A DNA stretch of 64,000 bases from NCBI GenBank assembly GCA_903895725.1, contig CAITUV010000086.1, positions 1-64,000 on the forward strand, written 5' to 3'. Both the position numbers and the translations under genes were made by a program. The notes beneath the pieces were generated by a model that did no database searches, had not been told where the DNA came from, and saw only the letters and a list, made by a program, of their open reading frames with translations. Shown in pieces: positions 44,004 to 52,015 of the stretch (the stretch's first letter is position 1; each line of letters opens with the position of its first letter). Origin of the DNA: an uncultured Myxococcales bacterium. GTDB lineage: Bacteria; Myxococcota_A; UBA9042; CAIXZC01.

Positions 44004-45170
44004 GTGCCAGTCTTTCCCCTGTCCGAGCTTCACGCCTGGTTTCTTGCGCATCAACGCGAGCTCCCCTGGCGCCGACGCCGTGATGCCTACGCCGTGTGGC
44101 TGTCCGAGATCATGCTCCAGCAGACCCGGGTGGACACGGTCATCCCTTACTTCGAGCGGTTCGTGGCCCGTTTCCCCGGGTTCGAATCCCTTGCCCGGGC
44201 CGACGAGCAGGAAGTGCTCAAGCTGTGGGAGGGGCTGGGCTATTACGCCCGGGCCCGCAACCTCCTGGCCGCGGCCCGCCGGATCGTGGACCGGCATCGA
44301 GCGCGATTTCCCGACACGCTGGAGGGGGCCGAGGCACTGCCCGGCATTGCACGCAGCACCGCCGGGGCCATCCTTTCCGCCGCGTACGGCAGGAAGCTTC
44401 CCGTGCTGGATGGCAACGTCAAGCGGGTCCTGGCCCGGCTGCTCGCAATCCGGGAGGATCTGACCCGGCCGGTCGTCACCCGGAAGTTGTGGGAGGTGGC
44501 GGGGGATCTGGTTCTTCCGGCGCACGATCCCGATGTGCACAACCAGGCGATGATGGAGCTCGGGGCCACCTGCTGCACGCCCAAGTCCCCGAGTTGCTCC
44601 GCATGCCCGATTTCCACCGTCTGCCTGGCCTTTGAGAAGGGGTTGCAGGATGCCATCCCCCCTCCGAAGAAGTCCCGCACGGTCCCTCACCATCACGTGG
44701 CCGTCGGTGTCGTGGTCGAACAGGGCATGGTCGTGATCCAGCAGCGCCCTCAAGACGGTCTGCTCGGCGGTCTCTGGGAATTCCCGGGAGGCAAGGTCGA
44801 GCCGGGCGAAACTCCGGCCCAGGCCGTCGTCAGGGAGCTGGCCGAGGAGCTCGGGCTGTCCGTCGATGCCGGCGACGAGTTTGCCACGGTCAAGCACGCG
44901 TACAGCCACTTCCGCATCACGCTCCACGCATTCCTCTGTGCTCGTCGCGATGGGGGCCCGGCCACTGCTGCGCCCGTGCCGCTCGAAACGTCTGAAACAC
45001 CCGAAACGCCCGAGCCGCTCGAACACCTTGACGCCGTGGCGTCTGTGCTGCCGTCCCAGGCCCCGTTTCCCGCTTCCCCCTCGGCCCGCTGGGTTCCCCT
45101 CGAACGCCTCGACGACTACCCCTTCCCCAAGGCGAACAAGAAGGTCCTGGAGAAGCTGCTGGGCCGGTAG
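44004..45170 (+). CDS. mutY: A/G-specific adenine DNA glycosylase
   Basis: Base-excision repair enzyme that removes adenine mispaired with 8-oxoguanine. I chose GTG 44004 (VPVFPLSELHAWF) because upstream sequence is low-complexity repeat; a TTG at 43932 is the alternative. Catalytic Glu lies in WLSEIMLQQTRVDTV (near 34). The helix-hairpin-helix is LPGIARSTAGAIL, with Ala where Gly is usual, and the Asp lies in VLDGNVKRVLAR. The [4Fe-4S] ligands follow C-x6-C-x2-C-x5-C in CCTPKSPSCSACPISTVC. A C-terminal MutT-like domain begins VAVGVVVEQGMVVIQQRPQ and includes FPGGKVEPGET and a Nudix-like helix. An Ala/Pro/Glu-rich insert near 320-350 is unusual. Confidence 0.93.
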   Translation: MPVFPLSELHAWFLAHQRELPWRRRRDAYAVWLSEIMLQQTRVDTVIPYFERFVARFPGFESLARADEQEVLKLWEGLGYYARARNLLAAARRIVDRHRARFPDTLEGAEALPGIARSTAGAILSAAYGRKLPVLDGNVKRVLARLLAIREDLTRPVVTRKLWEVAGDLVLPAHDPDVHNQAMMELGATCCTPKSPSCSACPISTVCLAFEKGLQDAIPPPKKSRTVPHHHVAVGVVVEQGMVVIQQRPQDGLLGGLWEFPGGKVEPGETPAQAVVRELAEELGLSVDAGDEFATVKHAYSHFRITLHAFLCARRDGGPATAAPVPLETSETPETPEPLEHLDAVASVLPSQAPFPASPSARWVPLERLDDYPFPKANKKVLEKLLGR

Positions 45171-45229
45171 GGCCGAACGTCCGGTAGCTCGACGCGGCCG
45201 ATGCGCCGGAAATGCCACGGGCGGGCGCT

Positions 45230-45712
45230 ACAGATGTGCCCCTATGCTCGGCACGTCATCCTGAGCGACCCGGCCCCCCGGACGTCGAAGTCGGATCCGC
45301 CTGGTTGCCGGGGAGCGAAGGATCTCGGCCTCCTTGTGTTCGAAAGGCCGCGGGGCCTGCGGCTTTGGTGCTGCATCGGCCGAGGGGGGCACGCGCCAAC
45401 GGCCGTGATGGTGCATCGGCCGAGGGGGGCACACGCCAACGGCCGTGATGGTGCATCGGCCGAGGGGGGCACGCGCCAACGGCCGTGATGGTGCATCGGC
45501 CGAGGGGGGCACGCGCCAACGGCCGTGATGGTGCATCGGCCGAGGTCCTTCCGCCGCCTCCAGAAGGGCACAGCCAGGGGAAAGGGCCGTGCGTCGGGGG
45601 CGTCAGGATGACGCGCCGAGGATGGAGGCAGATGGGATGATACACCCAGGGCCGGGGCGGTGCATGGGCCGTTGGGGAATGCCACCCGCGGCCGAGGCGG
45701 AGCAGGGGACGA
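45230..45712. repeat. Dispersed gene-free repeat element, copy A, with four 40-bp tandem units
   Basis: About 480 bases with no supported gene. The left part (CGGCACGTCATCCTGAGCGA) and the right part (TCAGGATGACGCGCCGAGGA) are closely matched by the element at 54300-54775, in the same orientation. Four 40-bp units at 45381-45540 include GGGGGGCACGCGCCAACGG and GGTGCATCGGCCG. Short complementary ends (TCATCCTGA and TCAGGATGA) lie about 350 bases apart. No transposase is present. Open frames through it are artefacts of the repeat. Confidence 0.85.
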
Positions 45713-45766
45713 AGTTGGTCCACAGTCCGTCAGGGGAGCGAGCGCTGCTCGCCCGAGTCTCCCCGC

Positions 45767-45794
45767 TTGCATCCTCGATACACCGACATATCTT
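45767..45794 (+). promoter_or_regulatory. Promoter of htpG, same -10 octamer as htrA-clpB
   Basis: TTGCAT (45767-45772) and TATCTT (45789-45794) are 16 bases apart. CATATCTT at 45787 lies 20 bases from the start of the -35, exactly as in the htrA-clpB promoter. Confidence 0.55.
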
Positions 45795-45816
45795 GGCCGT
45801 AGCAAGGAGGCTTGAC

Positions 45817-47787
45817 ATGACCGAAGCCACGAAGTTCGAATTCCGCACCGAGGCCCGCCAGCTCCTGGATCTCATGGTGCACTCCGTGTACTCCAACAAG
45901 GACATCTTCCTGCGGGAGCTGATTTCCAACGCTTCCGATGCCCTGGACAAGCTCCGTTTCGCCGCCCTGTCCGACCCGTCCCTCAAGGAATCGACAGGCG
46001 AGCTCCAGATCCGGCTCAGGCGGGATGCCACGAATCGTACCCTCACCGTCGAGGACAACGGCATCGGCATGACCGAGCAGGAGCTGCACGACTTCATCGG
46101 CGTGATCGCAAGGTCCGGGACCCGGGAGTTCGTGCGCATCGCAAAGGAGAAGGGGGAGGCCAACCTCCCGCCCGAGCTCATCGGTCAGTTCGGAGTCGGG
46201 TTCTACTCGTCGTTCATGGTCGCCTCGGAAGTCACGCTCGTGACCCGAAAGGCCGGCCAGGACAAGGCGTTCCGCTGGCACTCCGCCGGCGACGGGAGCT
46301 ACTCGGTCGAGCCGGCCGAACGAGACCGGCCCGGCACCTCCGTGACCCTCCACCTCAAGCCGTCGGACCAGGAGGGAGGGCTCAAGGACTACGTCCAGGA
46401 ATGGACGATCCAGGACATCGTCAAGCGCTACTCCGACTTCGTCGCTTACCCCATAGTCATGTTGGTCACCCGCTCCGAGCCCGAGCTCGATTCCGACGGG
46501 AAGCCCAGGAAGGATGCCCCCTACCGAACCGTCGAGAAGGACGAGACGCTCAACTCCATGAAGGCCATCTGGACCCGGCCGGAGAAGGACGTCACCCAGG
46601 ATGAATACCGGGAGTTCTACCGGCACCTGACCAAGGATTGGGAGGAGCCGCTTGCCCGGTCCGTCTCCCGGGCCGAAGGGAGCCACGAGTTCAAGACCCT
46701 CCTGTTCGTCCCCTCCCACGCACCGTTCGACCTGTTCTGGCCCGAGGCCGAGCACGGAATCAACCTGTACATCCGACGCGTGTTCATCATGAACGACTGC
46801 AAGGAGCTGCTCCCCCGGTGGCTCCGGTTCGTCAAGGGGGTCGTCGACTCGGAGGACCTGCCCCTCAACATCTCCCGGGAGATCCTCCAGCAGGACCGGA
46901 ACACTTCGGTCATCCGGAAGCACGTCGTCAAGAAAGTGCTCTCCCGCCTGGAAGAGCTCCGGGAGAAGGAGCGGGACAAGTTCGAGACCTTCTGGAAGGA
47001 GTTCGGCAAGGTCCTCAAGGAAGGGGTGTTCCAGGACCACACCAATGCCGAGGCCATCCTGAAGATCGCCTGGTTCGATTCCACGCACAGTGCCACCGAG
47101 CCGACGTCGCTGGACGACTACATCGGGCGGATGAAGGAAGGGCAGGAGGTGATCTACTACCTCACCGGCCGCACCCGCACCGCCATCGAGCAGTCGCCTC
47201 ACCTGGAGGCGTTTGCCGCCCGGGGCATCGAGGTGCTGCTCCTGTCCGACCCCGTCGACGAGATCTGGGTCTCCGCAGTGCCCGACTACAAGGGCAAGAA
47301 GCTCCAGTCCGTGGGCAAGGGGGAAGTGGACCTGGGGACCGCAGAGGAGAAGAAGCAGGAGGAGGAGAAGCGCAAGGAAGAGGAGTCCAGCCTGGGTGAC
47401 CTGTTCAAGACGCTTGCCGGCCACCTCGAGGCCCACGTCAAGGAAGTGCGCCTGTCGAGCCGTCTGACCTCGTCAGCCGCCTGCCTGGTGAGCGATCCGG
47501 GGGACCTGACTCCCCAGCTCGAGCAGATGCTGCGGGCCACGGGGCAGGAAGTCCCGACGGTCAAGCGGACCCTCGAGGTGAACCCGGGGCACCCCCTGAT
47601 CCAGCGCCTGAACCTGATCCACGCGGCAGGCAAGGAAGACCCCCGTCTTCCCCGCTACGCCAGGCTGCTGTATGGCCAGGCCGTCCTGGCCGAGGGAGGC
47701 ATTCCCCCCGAACCCGCCCAGTTCGCCCGCCTGCTGTCCGAGCTGTTCGTCGAGGCCACTTCCGTCCCGCCCGAGGGGAACGCGTAG
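45817..47787 (+). CDS. htpG: HtpG, Hsp90-family chaperone
   Basis: ATP-dependent dimeric chaperone of 656 residues. AAGGAGG precedes ATG 45817, which opens MTEATKFEFRTEARQLLDLM. The N-terminal GHKL ATPase shows IFLRELISNASDALDKLRF, VEDNGIGMTEQEL and LIGQFGVGFYSSFMVA. The middle domain has LLFVPSHAPFDLF, LYIRRVFIMNDCKELLP and LPLNISREILQQDR. The dimerisation region carries LTSSAACLVSDPGDLTPQLE and NPGHPLIQRLN. All of this is normal for the family. A charged stretch rich in Glu and Lys lies near 505-530. Confidence 0.96.
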   Translation: MTEATKFEFRTEARQLLDLMVHSVYSNKDIFLRELISNASDALDKLRFAALSDPSLKESTGELQIRLRRDATNRTLTVEDNGIGMTEQELHDFIGVIARSGTREFVRIAKEKGEANLPPELIGQFGVGFYSSFMVASEVTLVTRKAGQDKAFRWHSAGDGSYSVEPAERDRPGTSVTLHLKPSDQEGGLKDYVQEWTIQDIVKRYSDFVAYPIVMLVTRSEPELDSDGKPRKDAPYRTVEKDETLNSMKAIWTRPEKDVTQDEYREFYRHLTKDWEEPLARSVSRAEGSHEFKTLLFVPSHAPFDLFWPEAEHGINLYIRRVFIMNDCKELLPRWLRFVKGVVDSEDLPLNISREILQQDRNTSVIRKHVVKKVLSRLEELREKERDKFETFWKEFGKVLKEGVFQDHTNAEAILKIAWFDSTHSATEPTSLDDYIGRMKEGQEVIYYLTGRTRTAIEQSPHLEAFAARGIEVLLLSDPVDEIWVSAVPDYKGKKLQSVGKGEVDLGTAEEKKQEEEKRKEEESSLGDLFKTLAGHLEAHVKEVRLSSRLTSSAACLVSDPGDLTPQLEQMLRATGQEVPTVKRTLEVNPGHPLIQRLNLIHAAGKEDPRLPRYARLLYGQAVLAEGGIPPEPAQFARLLSELFVEATSVPPEGNA

Positions 47788-47835
47788 AACTGCGGCCCAG
47801 GCGCCGAATGGGCCGATGCGTTGGCACCGGCCGAC

Positions 47836-48609
47836 TCAGCCACCCGCTGGCTTCGCCCCCATCTTCCGCTCGGCGGACTTCCGGTGGGAATCGACGGTCC
47901 ATCCGGAGACGCTCAGGGCCGAGGCAATCTCGCATCGCTTCAGGCCGGCAGTGGGCATTCGCATGACCTTCCGCTCCGCCGGGGTCAGGTAGTCCATAGC
48001 GTCCAGATCCACGACCTGGCTGGATCTCACCCCTGCCTTCGTCGGTAGAACCTGCTCAAAGCGGCCGACGCGGCGCACGGCATCGCAGAGCTCAGCCATG
48101 CCGCAGCAATGCAGGAGGATGCCCGTTGCTCCCGCTGCTACAAGGTGAGCGAGGTCAGAGTCGGTGCAAGAGCCGACAAGGGCCAGGATTCTCAAGTCGG
48201 GTCTTCCGCAGGAGGTGAGCGTGACTGCCCGCTGCAGCGTGTCCGGAGCCCCGGGCGCATGGAGAACCAGGATGTCCACCTTGCCAATGTCCGGCGCGTG
48301 AGGGCGGGCGAGCAGTTCAGCGTCCTCGACAACGGAATCCACCCACGCCTGCGACCGGAGGCATTCTGCCAGCGCAGAGCTGAAGAGCGGCGGCCTCACA
48401 GCGAGAACGATTCCGAGGTGGTCCCTTCCGGGCCTCGCTCCACCTAGGTCGGAACGCGTTCTGTCCTGGGTCCTGGGTCCTGGGTCCTGGGTCCTGGGTC
48501 CTGGGTCCTGGGTCCTGGGTCCTGGGTCCTGGGGGCGCGGGCCGTCCTGGTCGGCGTTGGTCCATCGAGCTCCTTCTGCGCCGCTGGCGTATGGCTTGTG
48601 GTTCCTCAT
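47836..48609 (-). CDS. LuxR-type regulator with degenerate receiver and repeat-containing N-terminus
   Basis: DNA-binding protein of 257 residues if read from ATG 48609. The C-terminal helix-turn-helix is LTPAERKVMRMPTAGLKR followed by EIASALSVSGWTVDSHRKS, a LuxR/FixJ-type domain. The preceding region (GIVLAVRPPLFSSALAECL onward) looks like a receiver fold. Where the phospho-acceptor Asp is expected it reads VDILVLHAPG, so phosphorylation is doubtful. The N-terminus is a heptapeptide-like repeat PRTQDPG encoded by ten 7-bp repeats. No in-frame start between the repeat and the receiver would give a complete receiver fold. Gain or loss of one unit would therefore shift the frame. The ribosome-binding site is weak, and the gene may be phase-variable or decaying. 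Confidence 0.6.
   Translation of the reverse strand: MRNHKPYASGAEGARWTNADQDGPRPQDPGPRTQDPGPRTQDPGPRTQDRTRSDLGGARPGRDHLGIVLAVRPPLFSSALAECLRSQAWVDSVVEDAELLARPHAPDIGKVDILVLHAPGAPDTLQRAVTLTSCGRPDLRILALVGSCTDSDLAHLVAAGATGILLHCCGMAELCDAVRRVGRFEQVLPTKAGVRSSQVVDLDAMDYLTPAERKVMRMPTAGLKRCEIASALSVSGWTVDSHRKSAERKMGAKPAGG
48464..48533. repeat. Ten perfect copies of the 7-bp repeat TCCTGGG
   Basis: Uninterrupted heptamer array of 70 bases within the 5' part of the LuxR-type gene. Seven is not a multiple of three, so slippage would change the reading frame. Confidence 0.95.
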
Positions 48610-48840
48610 GCGTCGGCACCACTCAATGAATTCTTCATTCTATACCTTCGGCTCACCGGTTGGTGGTGTCAAGCGTTTTCCGAGGAACGCCACAGAAACC
48701 GGATAGGCGGTCTGACTTGGGTGCGTATCCCAACTTTCCTCCCTAAGAAATCCCAAATTCAAGCCCTTGACGTCTCCCAAAAGTAGCGGGTACGAACTAG
48801 AGCATGGTCGCCGAAGTGTTTCACCCGGACGGAGGTTTCC
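48610..48840 (+). promoter_or_regulatory. Intergenic region with likely promoter of the glycosyltransferase operon
   Basis: This 231-base gap is less GC-rich than its surroundings. TTGACG (48767-48772) and TACGAA (48791-48796), 18 bases apart, precede the GTG start at 48841 by 44 bases. I see no gene in the gap. Confidence 0.42.
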
Positions 48841-49860
48841 GTGGTTCGTCCCCTCCTCAGCGCTTGCATGATTGTTCGCAATGAAGAGGCGAACCTTCGA
48901 CGTTGTCTGGCCAGCCTGTCGGGCCTGGTGGACGAGATTGCCCTGGTGGACACGGGGTCGACCGATGGCACGCTCGAGATCGCCCGAGAGGCCGGCGCAC
49001 GGGTGATTCGGGATGAGTGGCGCAATGACTTCTCGTTCCACCGCAACCAGTCGATCGAGCTTGCGACCGGAAAGTGGTGCCTGATCATCGATGCGGACGA
49101 GGAAGTCGTGGAGACAGTGATCGGTGCCGCACGCTGGCATCTGGAGCATGACGTCCTGCCGCCGCTGCTGATGGTCCGGGTTCTGCTGCAGTACCCGGAC
49201 GGGAAACAACTGGAGATGCTGGTCCCGCGCCTCATGCAGAAGGATGCCGGCATCCGCTACATGCATGCCGTGCATGAGCAGCTCGACGTGGAGGACTGCC
49301 CGGCGAGGCTTTCGAGCGTCCGCATCCGGCACCACGGCTACCTCAGCGGTCCAGAGCTCGCACGTAAGGAGAAACGGAACCTGGCGCTGGCGGAGGCGAT
49401 GCCACCGGGGCCGCACGCGTGGCATTGCCGGGCGAGGGCCGCAATGACCCTGAAGGACTGGCCGAGGGTCGTGGAGCCTTGCAGGGAATTGGCCCGGAGC
49501 GACACGTCGCCGGTTCTTCGGCTCGAGGCGTGCGTGCTCGGGGGAGTGGCAGCTTGTCGAGTGCGAGACGACAACCAGCTTGCCGAATTTGCCCGGATTG
49601 CGAGTGATTTGGGGGTGGATTCCCCGGACCGGCATCTGCTGGATGTCCTGGTGGCCATGAGACGCTACGCAGGGTCGCTGGCCGAAGGGGATTCCATGAC
49701 GCCGGGGCCCTTCCTGCGGCCGTGGACGTTCTGGCACGACCGGACGCAGGCGGAGCTGATGATGGAGGTTCTGCTGGGGGAGCGTCGGATGCTGAACGCC
49801 GCTCCGGAAAGGCCTGATGGGGGTTCTGGCAAGGACGGACTCGTTCACCGAGAAGGATAG
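48841..49860 (+). CDS. Family-2 glycosyltransferase (SunS/TPR-glycosyltransferase-like)
   Basis: Cytoplasmic GT-A glycosyltransferase of 339 residues. GTG 48841 has GGAGGTTTCC upstream. The N-terminal domain reads LLSACMIVRNEEANLRRCL, then IALVDTGSTDGTLEIAREAG and the nucleotide-sugar/metal motif LIIDADEEV near residue 82. The pattern SACMIVRNEE with VDTGSTDGT is shared with TPR-containing glycosyltransferases, including the S-glycosyltransferase SunS of glycocin synthesis. The C-terminal half is helical and may be TPR-like (ARAAMTLKDWPRVVEPCREL). It is first in an operon with three small paralogous proteins (nine bases to the next start), which are its most obvious candidate substrates or partners. 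Confidence 0.82.
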   Translation: MVRPLLSACMIVRNEEANLRRCLASLSGLVDEIALVDTGSTDGTLEIAREAGARVIRDEWRNDFSFHRNQSIELATGKWCLIIDADEEVVETVIGAARWHLEHDVLPPLLMVRVLLQYPDGKQLEMLVPRLMQKDAGIRYMHAVHEQLDVEDCPARLSSVRIRHHGYLSGPELARKEKRNLALAEAMPPGPHAWHCRARAAMTLKDWPRVVEPCRELARSDTSPVLRLEACVLGGVAACRVRDDNQLAEFARIASDLGVDSPDRHLLDVLVAMRRYAGSLAEGDSMTPGPFLRPWTFWHDRTQAELMMEVLLGERRMLNAAPERPDGGSGKDGLVHREG

Positions 49861-49869
49861 GAGGCGAAC

Positions 49870-50241
49870 ATGGCGGACGCCGTAGTGGAATTGCAGGAGT
49901 TGCTCTCGTTGCGAGGGGCCACGGGGGTGGCGGGGGTGATCCAGGAGATGCCGCTCTGGGTGGAGACCACCGGCTACACGACGGCGGTCGTGCGGTCGGA
50001 GCACCCCATGCTCGGCAACGCCACGCTGGTCGTGGAGGGGTGCGACGTGCAGGGGGGGGCGTTCACGACGCTGGCAGCGTTCACTCAGTCTGCGGCCGCG
50101 GCAAGTTACCTGTACCTGTCCGTGTCGGCTCCGTACGGGACGGCAGAACGGCTGCCGACGCTGATCCGGTGGAGAATCGACGCCAGCCTCGTGGCGGAGT
50201 GGAACGTGACGTTCCGCCTGATGCTGGTGCTCAAGGCGTAG
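49870..50241 (+). CDS. Small paralog 1 of glycosyltransferase-linked family, unknown function
   Basis: 123 residues with no signal peptide and no Cys-rich module. AGGAGG precedes ATG 49870. The core shared with the next two genes is a beta-rich block: NATLVVEGCDVQGGAFTTLA near 56-75, then LIRWRIDASLVAEW and the end VTFRLMLVLKA. This looks like a single beta-sandwich domain. The last 15 bases of the gene (GTGCTCAAGGCGTAG) are identical to those of paralog 3. No database family comes to mind. The lack of a signal peptide means it is cytoplasmic or exported by a non-Sec route. Confidence 0.68.
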   Translation: MADAVVELQELLSLRGATGVAGVIQEMPLWVETTGYTTAVVRSEHPMLGNATLVVEGCDVQGGAFTTLAAFTQSAAAASYLYLSVSAPYGTAERLPTLIRWRIDASLVAEWNVTFRLMLVLKA

Positions 50242-50253
50242 AAGGAGGGTTCC

Positions 50254-50709
50254 ATGGCAACGCGAGTTCTTCAAGGCACGGGTGCGGGTGCGACCCGGAG
50301 CGGAAGCGGGTTTCCGGCCGAGGGAGCCGACATGATCCGGTTCCAGGAATGGCTGGAGATGTCGGGGGCGAGCACCACCGGCGAAGTGGTGCAGCCTTCC
50401 CGGGGCTGGATCCCCGGGGCGGAGTACTCCACCTACCTGATGAAGGCGGAGATCCTGTACGTGAGCAACTGCACGCTGGTGATCGAATCGTCGCCGACGG
50501 TCGAGGGACCGTGGCAGTCTGCGGCCACGTTCGGCGTGCCGGGGACGTTGATGGCGGTACTGTCGTCGGAAGGGGGCTTGAGCCGGTTCAGCCACTACAT
50601 CCGGTGGCGGGTGGATCCGGCCGCTGCGGAGTGGGGCATCTGTTTCCAGCTCAAGGCGTTCCCGTCCAAGGGGATGGCTGAGCCGAACATGGGTCCCCGC
50701 CGCGTGTGA
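50254..50709 (+). CDS. Small paralog 2 of glycosyltransferase-linked family, unknown function
   Basis: 151 residues with no signal peptide. AAGGAGGG precedes ATG 50254. The N-terminus (to about 25) is Gly/Ser/Thr-rich (GTGAGATRSGSGFP) and could be flexible or a modification site. The shared core is NCTLVIESSPTVEGPWQSAA, then FSHYIRWRVDPAAAEWGICF. At the position where paralogs 1 and 3 end in LKA-stop, this protein reads LKAFPSKGMAEPNMGPRRV, an added 16-residue tail. The gene is 12 bases after paralog 1. Confidence 0.68.
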   Translation: MATRVLQGTGAGATRSGSGFPAEGADMIRFQEWLEMSGASTTGEVVQPSRGWIPGAEYSTYLMKAEILYVSNCTLVIESSPTVEGPWQSAATFGVPGTLMAVLSSEGGLSRFSHYIRWRVDPAAAEWGICFQLKAFPSKGMAEPNMGPRRV

Positions 50710-50761
50710 GCCAAGGCGGGGCCGGTCGAATCGTGCGACGGAGCTGAAAGGGAGGAATGTC

Positions 50762-51142
50762 ATGCCGACATCGGTACCGATGCAACCTCACGTGACGATC
50801 AAGGGGGCCTCAAACTCGACCGAGCCGTTCGTGCAGTCGGCCCGGCTGTGGCTGGACGCCGTCGAGCACAAGGAGGTGGCGCTGGACGTGCTGATCCTCC
50901 AGAACACGGCGCAGACCGGCAGCCTGGTCCTGGCGATCGAGACGGCCGTTTCCGCCGAGGGACCCTGGACGACGGTCGCGACGTTCGGTGCGGGCTTCTG
51001 CCACACCACGAAGTACTTCGCGACACGGGAAGGGGCGACCTCGCAGTTCAAGCGGCTGCTGCGGTGGAAGCTCGACCGTTCGGACGGGACGCTGGCCAAC
51101 CGGAAGACGACGTTCCGGATCTGTGCGGTGCTCAAGGCGTAG
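50762..51142 (+). CDS. Small paralog 3 of glycosyltransferase-linked family, unknown function
   Basis: 126 residues with no signal peptide. GGGAGGAA precedes ATG 50762. The shared core is SLVLAIETAVSAEGPWTTVA followed by FKRLLRWKLDRSDGT and a C-terminal TFRICAVLKA. Compared with paralogs 1 and 2 the hydrophobic strands and the (L/I)RW(R/K)-x-D motif are conserved while loop residues differ, which supports a common beta fold. The gene lies 52 bases after paralog 2. Confidence 0.68.
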   Translation: MPTSVPMQPHVTIKGASNSTEPFVQSARLWLDAVEHKEVALDVLILQNTAQTGSLVLAIETAVSAEGPWTTVATFGAGFCHTTKYFATREGATSQFKRLLRWKLDRSDGTLANRKTTFRICAVLKA

Positions 51143-51223
51143 CTGAGAGTTGCACCCGTTTTCGCCGGAACGGGCGACGTCGCCGATGGGCCATTCGTCG
51201 TCTCTCCGGCCGTGGAGGTGGCC

Positions 51224-52015
51224 ATGGCTGACCCCAACAGACACAAGCCCGACATCGTGATCGGATCGGCGCACAACCTGGCACGGAGCTGTCCGCCAAT
51301 GCCGTGTCCGGCATTCCAGAAATGGTCGTACGTCCAGTGCAAGTGTGTGCCGAGCGGGTTGTTGGACGGGCAAGTCCCCCAGATTCCCCCCGCGGGTTCG
51401 GTGCTTCAACCCGGGAGCCTCAGGGACTACAGCAAGTACCCCATACCGGGCGTGGAGCCGACATTCGGGGGGGCCGGGCTGGTTCCCGCAGGAAGCCCCC
51501 TCCCGTGCCCGGCAGGCAAGGAATGGAAGAATGGTGAGTGTGTATGTGTTAATAGTTGTGATCCAGGGTATAAAAGTGGCAATAATTGTGCATGCACAAA
51601 GACTGCATGCACGAAAGATGTTCCGGAGGACCAGGATGATATTCCAGAGTTCATGATTGATGTTTTCAGTATGATGTCTATTTGGTGTGATAAAATAACA
51701 CATCCGAATGCAACTGACTATCTTGTTCCGTCAGCAGCAGGAGTGATTGCCTCCAGTTACGGCACATTTAGCGTTAGTTGCTATAAGCTAAGTGGCACAT
51801 GGGGAAAATTAACTTTTCCAGGCGATTTCGCCAAAGTGAGTGTTGGGTTTCAGTACAGTAGTGAAAACTCTGAATCAATGATTGTTTGTCGAGACAAGTG
51901 GGGCGAGGCAGCGAAGATTTTGGCGTCGATATCTAATCCGGTATTTAGTTTCAAGAAGTGGTTTGATAAATGGTATCCTAATAATAAATATGGAATCATT
52001 GCATTAGGTAGCTAG
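51224..52015 (+). CDS. Chimeric Cys-containing protein with AT-rich 3' half, unknown function
   Basis: 263 residues from ATG 51224, which has GGAGGTGGCC directly upstream. The 5' half is high-GC like its neighbours and encodes two Cys motifs of the form CPAFQKWSYVQCKC and CPAGKEWKNGECVC, separated by a Pro/Gly-rich stretch. From about 51535 to the stop the base composition changes abruptly. Two 60-base lines I counted (51661 and 51841) have 20 and 23 G/C, and the codons become AT-ending. The AT-rich half encodes CVNSCDPGYKSGNNCACTK, a probable globular part, and ends KWYPNNKYGIIALGS. No signal peptide is seen. The gene is last in the glycosyltransferase operon. I recognise no family for the C-terminal half, and recent fusion or transfer is likely. 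Confidence 0.65.
   Translation: MADPNRHKPDIVIGSAHNLARSCPPMPCPAFQKWSYVQCKCVPSGLLDGQVPQIPPAGSVLQPGSLRDYSKYPIPGVEPTFGGAGLVPAGSPLPCPAGKEWKNGECVCVNSCDPGYKSGNNCACTKTACTKDVPEDQDDIPEFMIDVFSMMSIWCDKITHPNATDYLVPSAAGVIASSYGTFSVSCYKLSGTWGKLTFPGDFAKVSVGFQYSSENSESMIVCRDKWGEAAKILASISNPVFSFKKWFDKWYPNNKYGIIALGS

Noticed and set aside
45228..45805. Open frames rich in His, Arg and Pro through the repeat element (for example repeats of MHHHGRWRVPP)
   Set aside because: They arise on both strands from the 40-bp repeat and lack start context; the same happens in copy B.
48598..48786. Small open frame in the less GC-rich gap
   Set aside because: No ribosome-binding site, no conserved-looking sequence, and it overlaps the promoter region.
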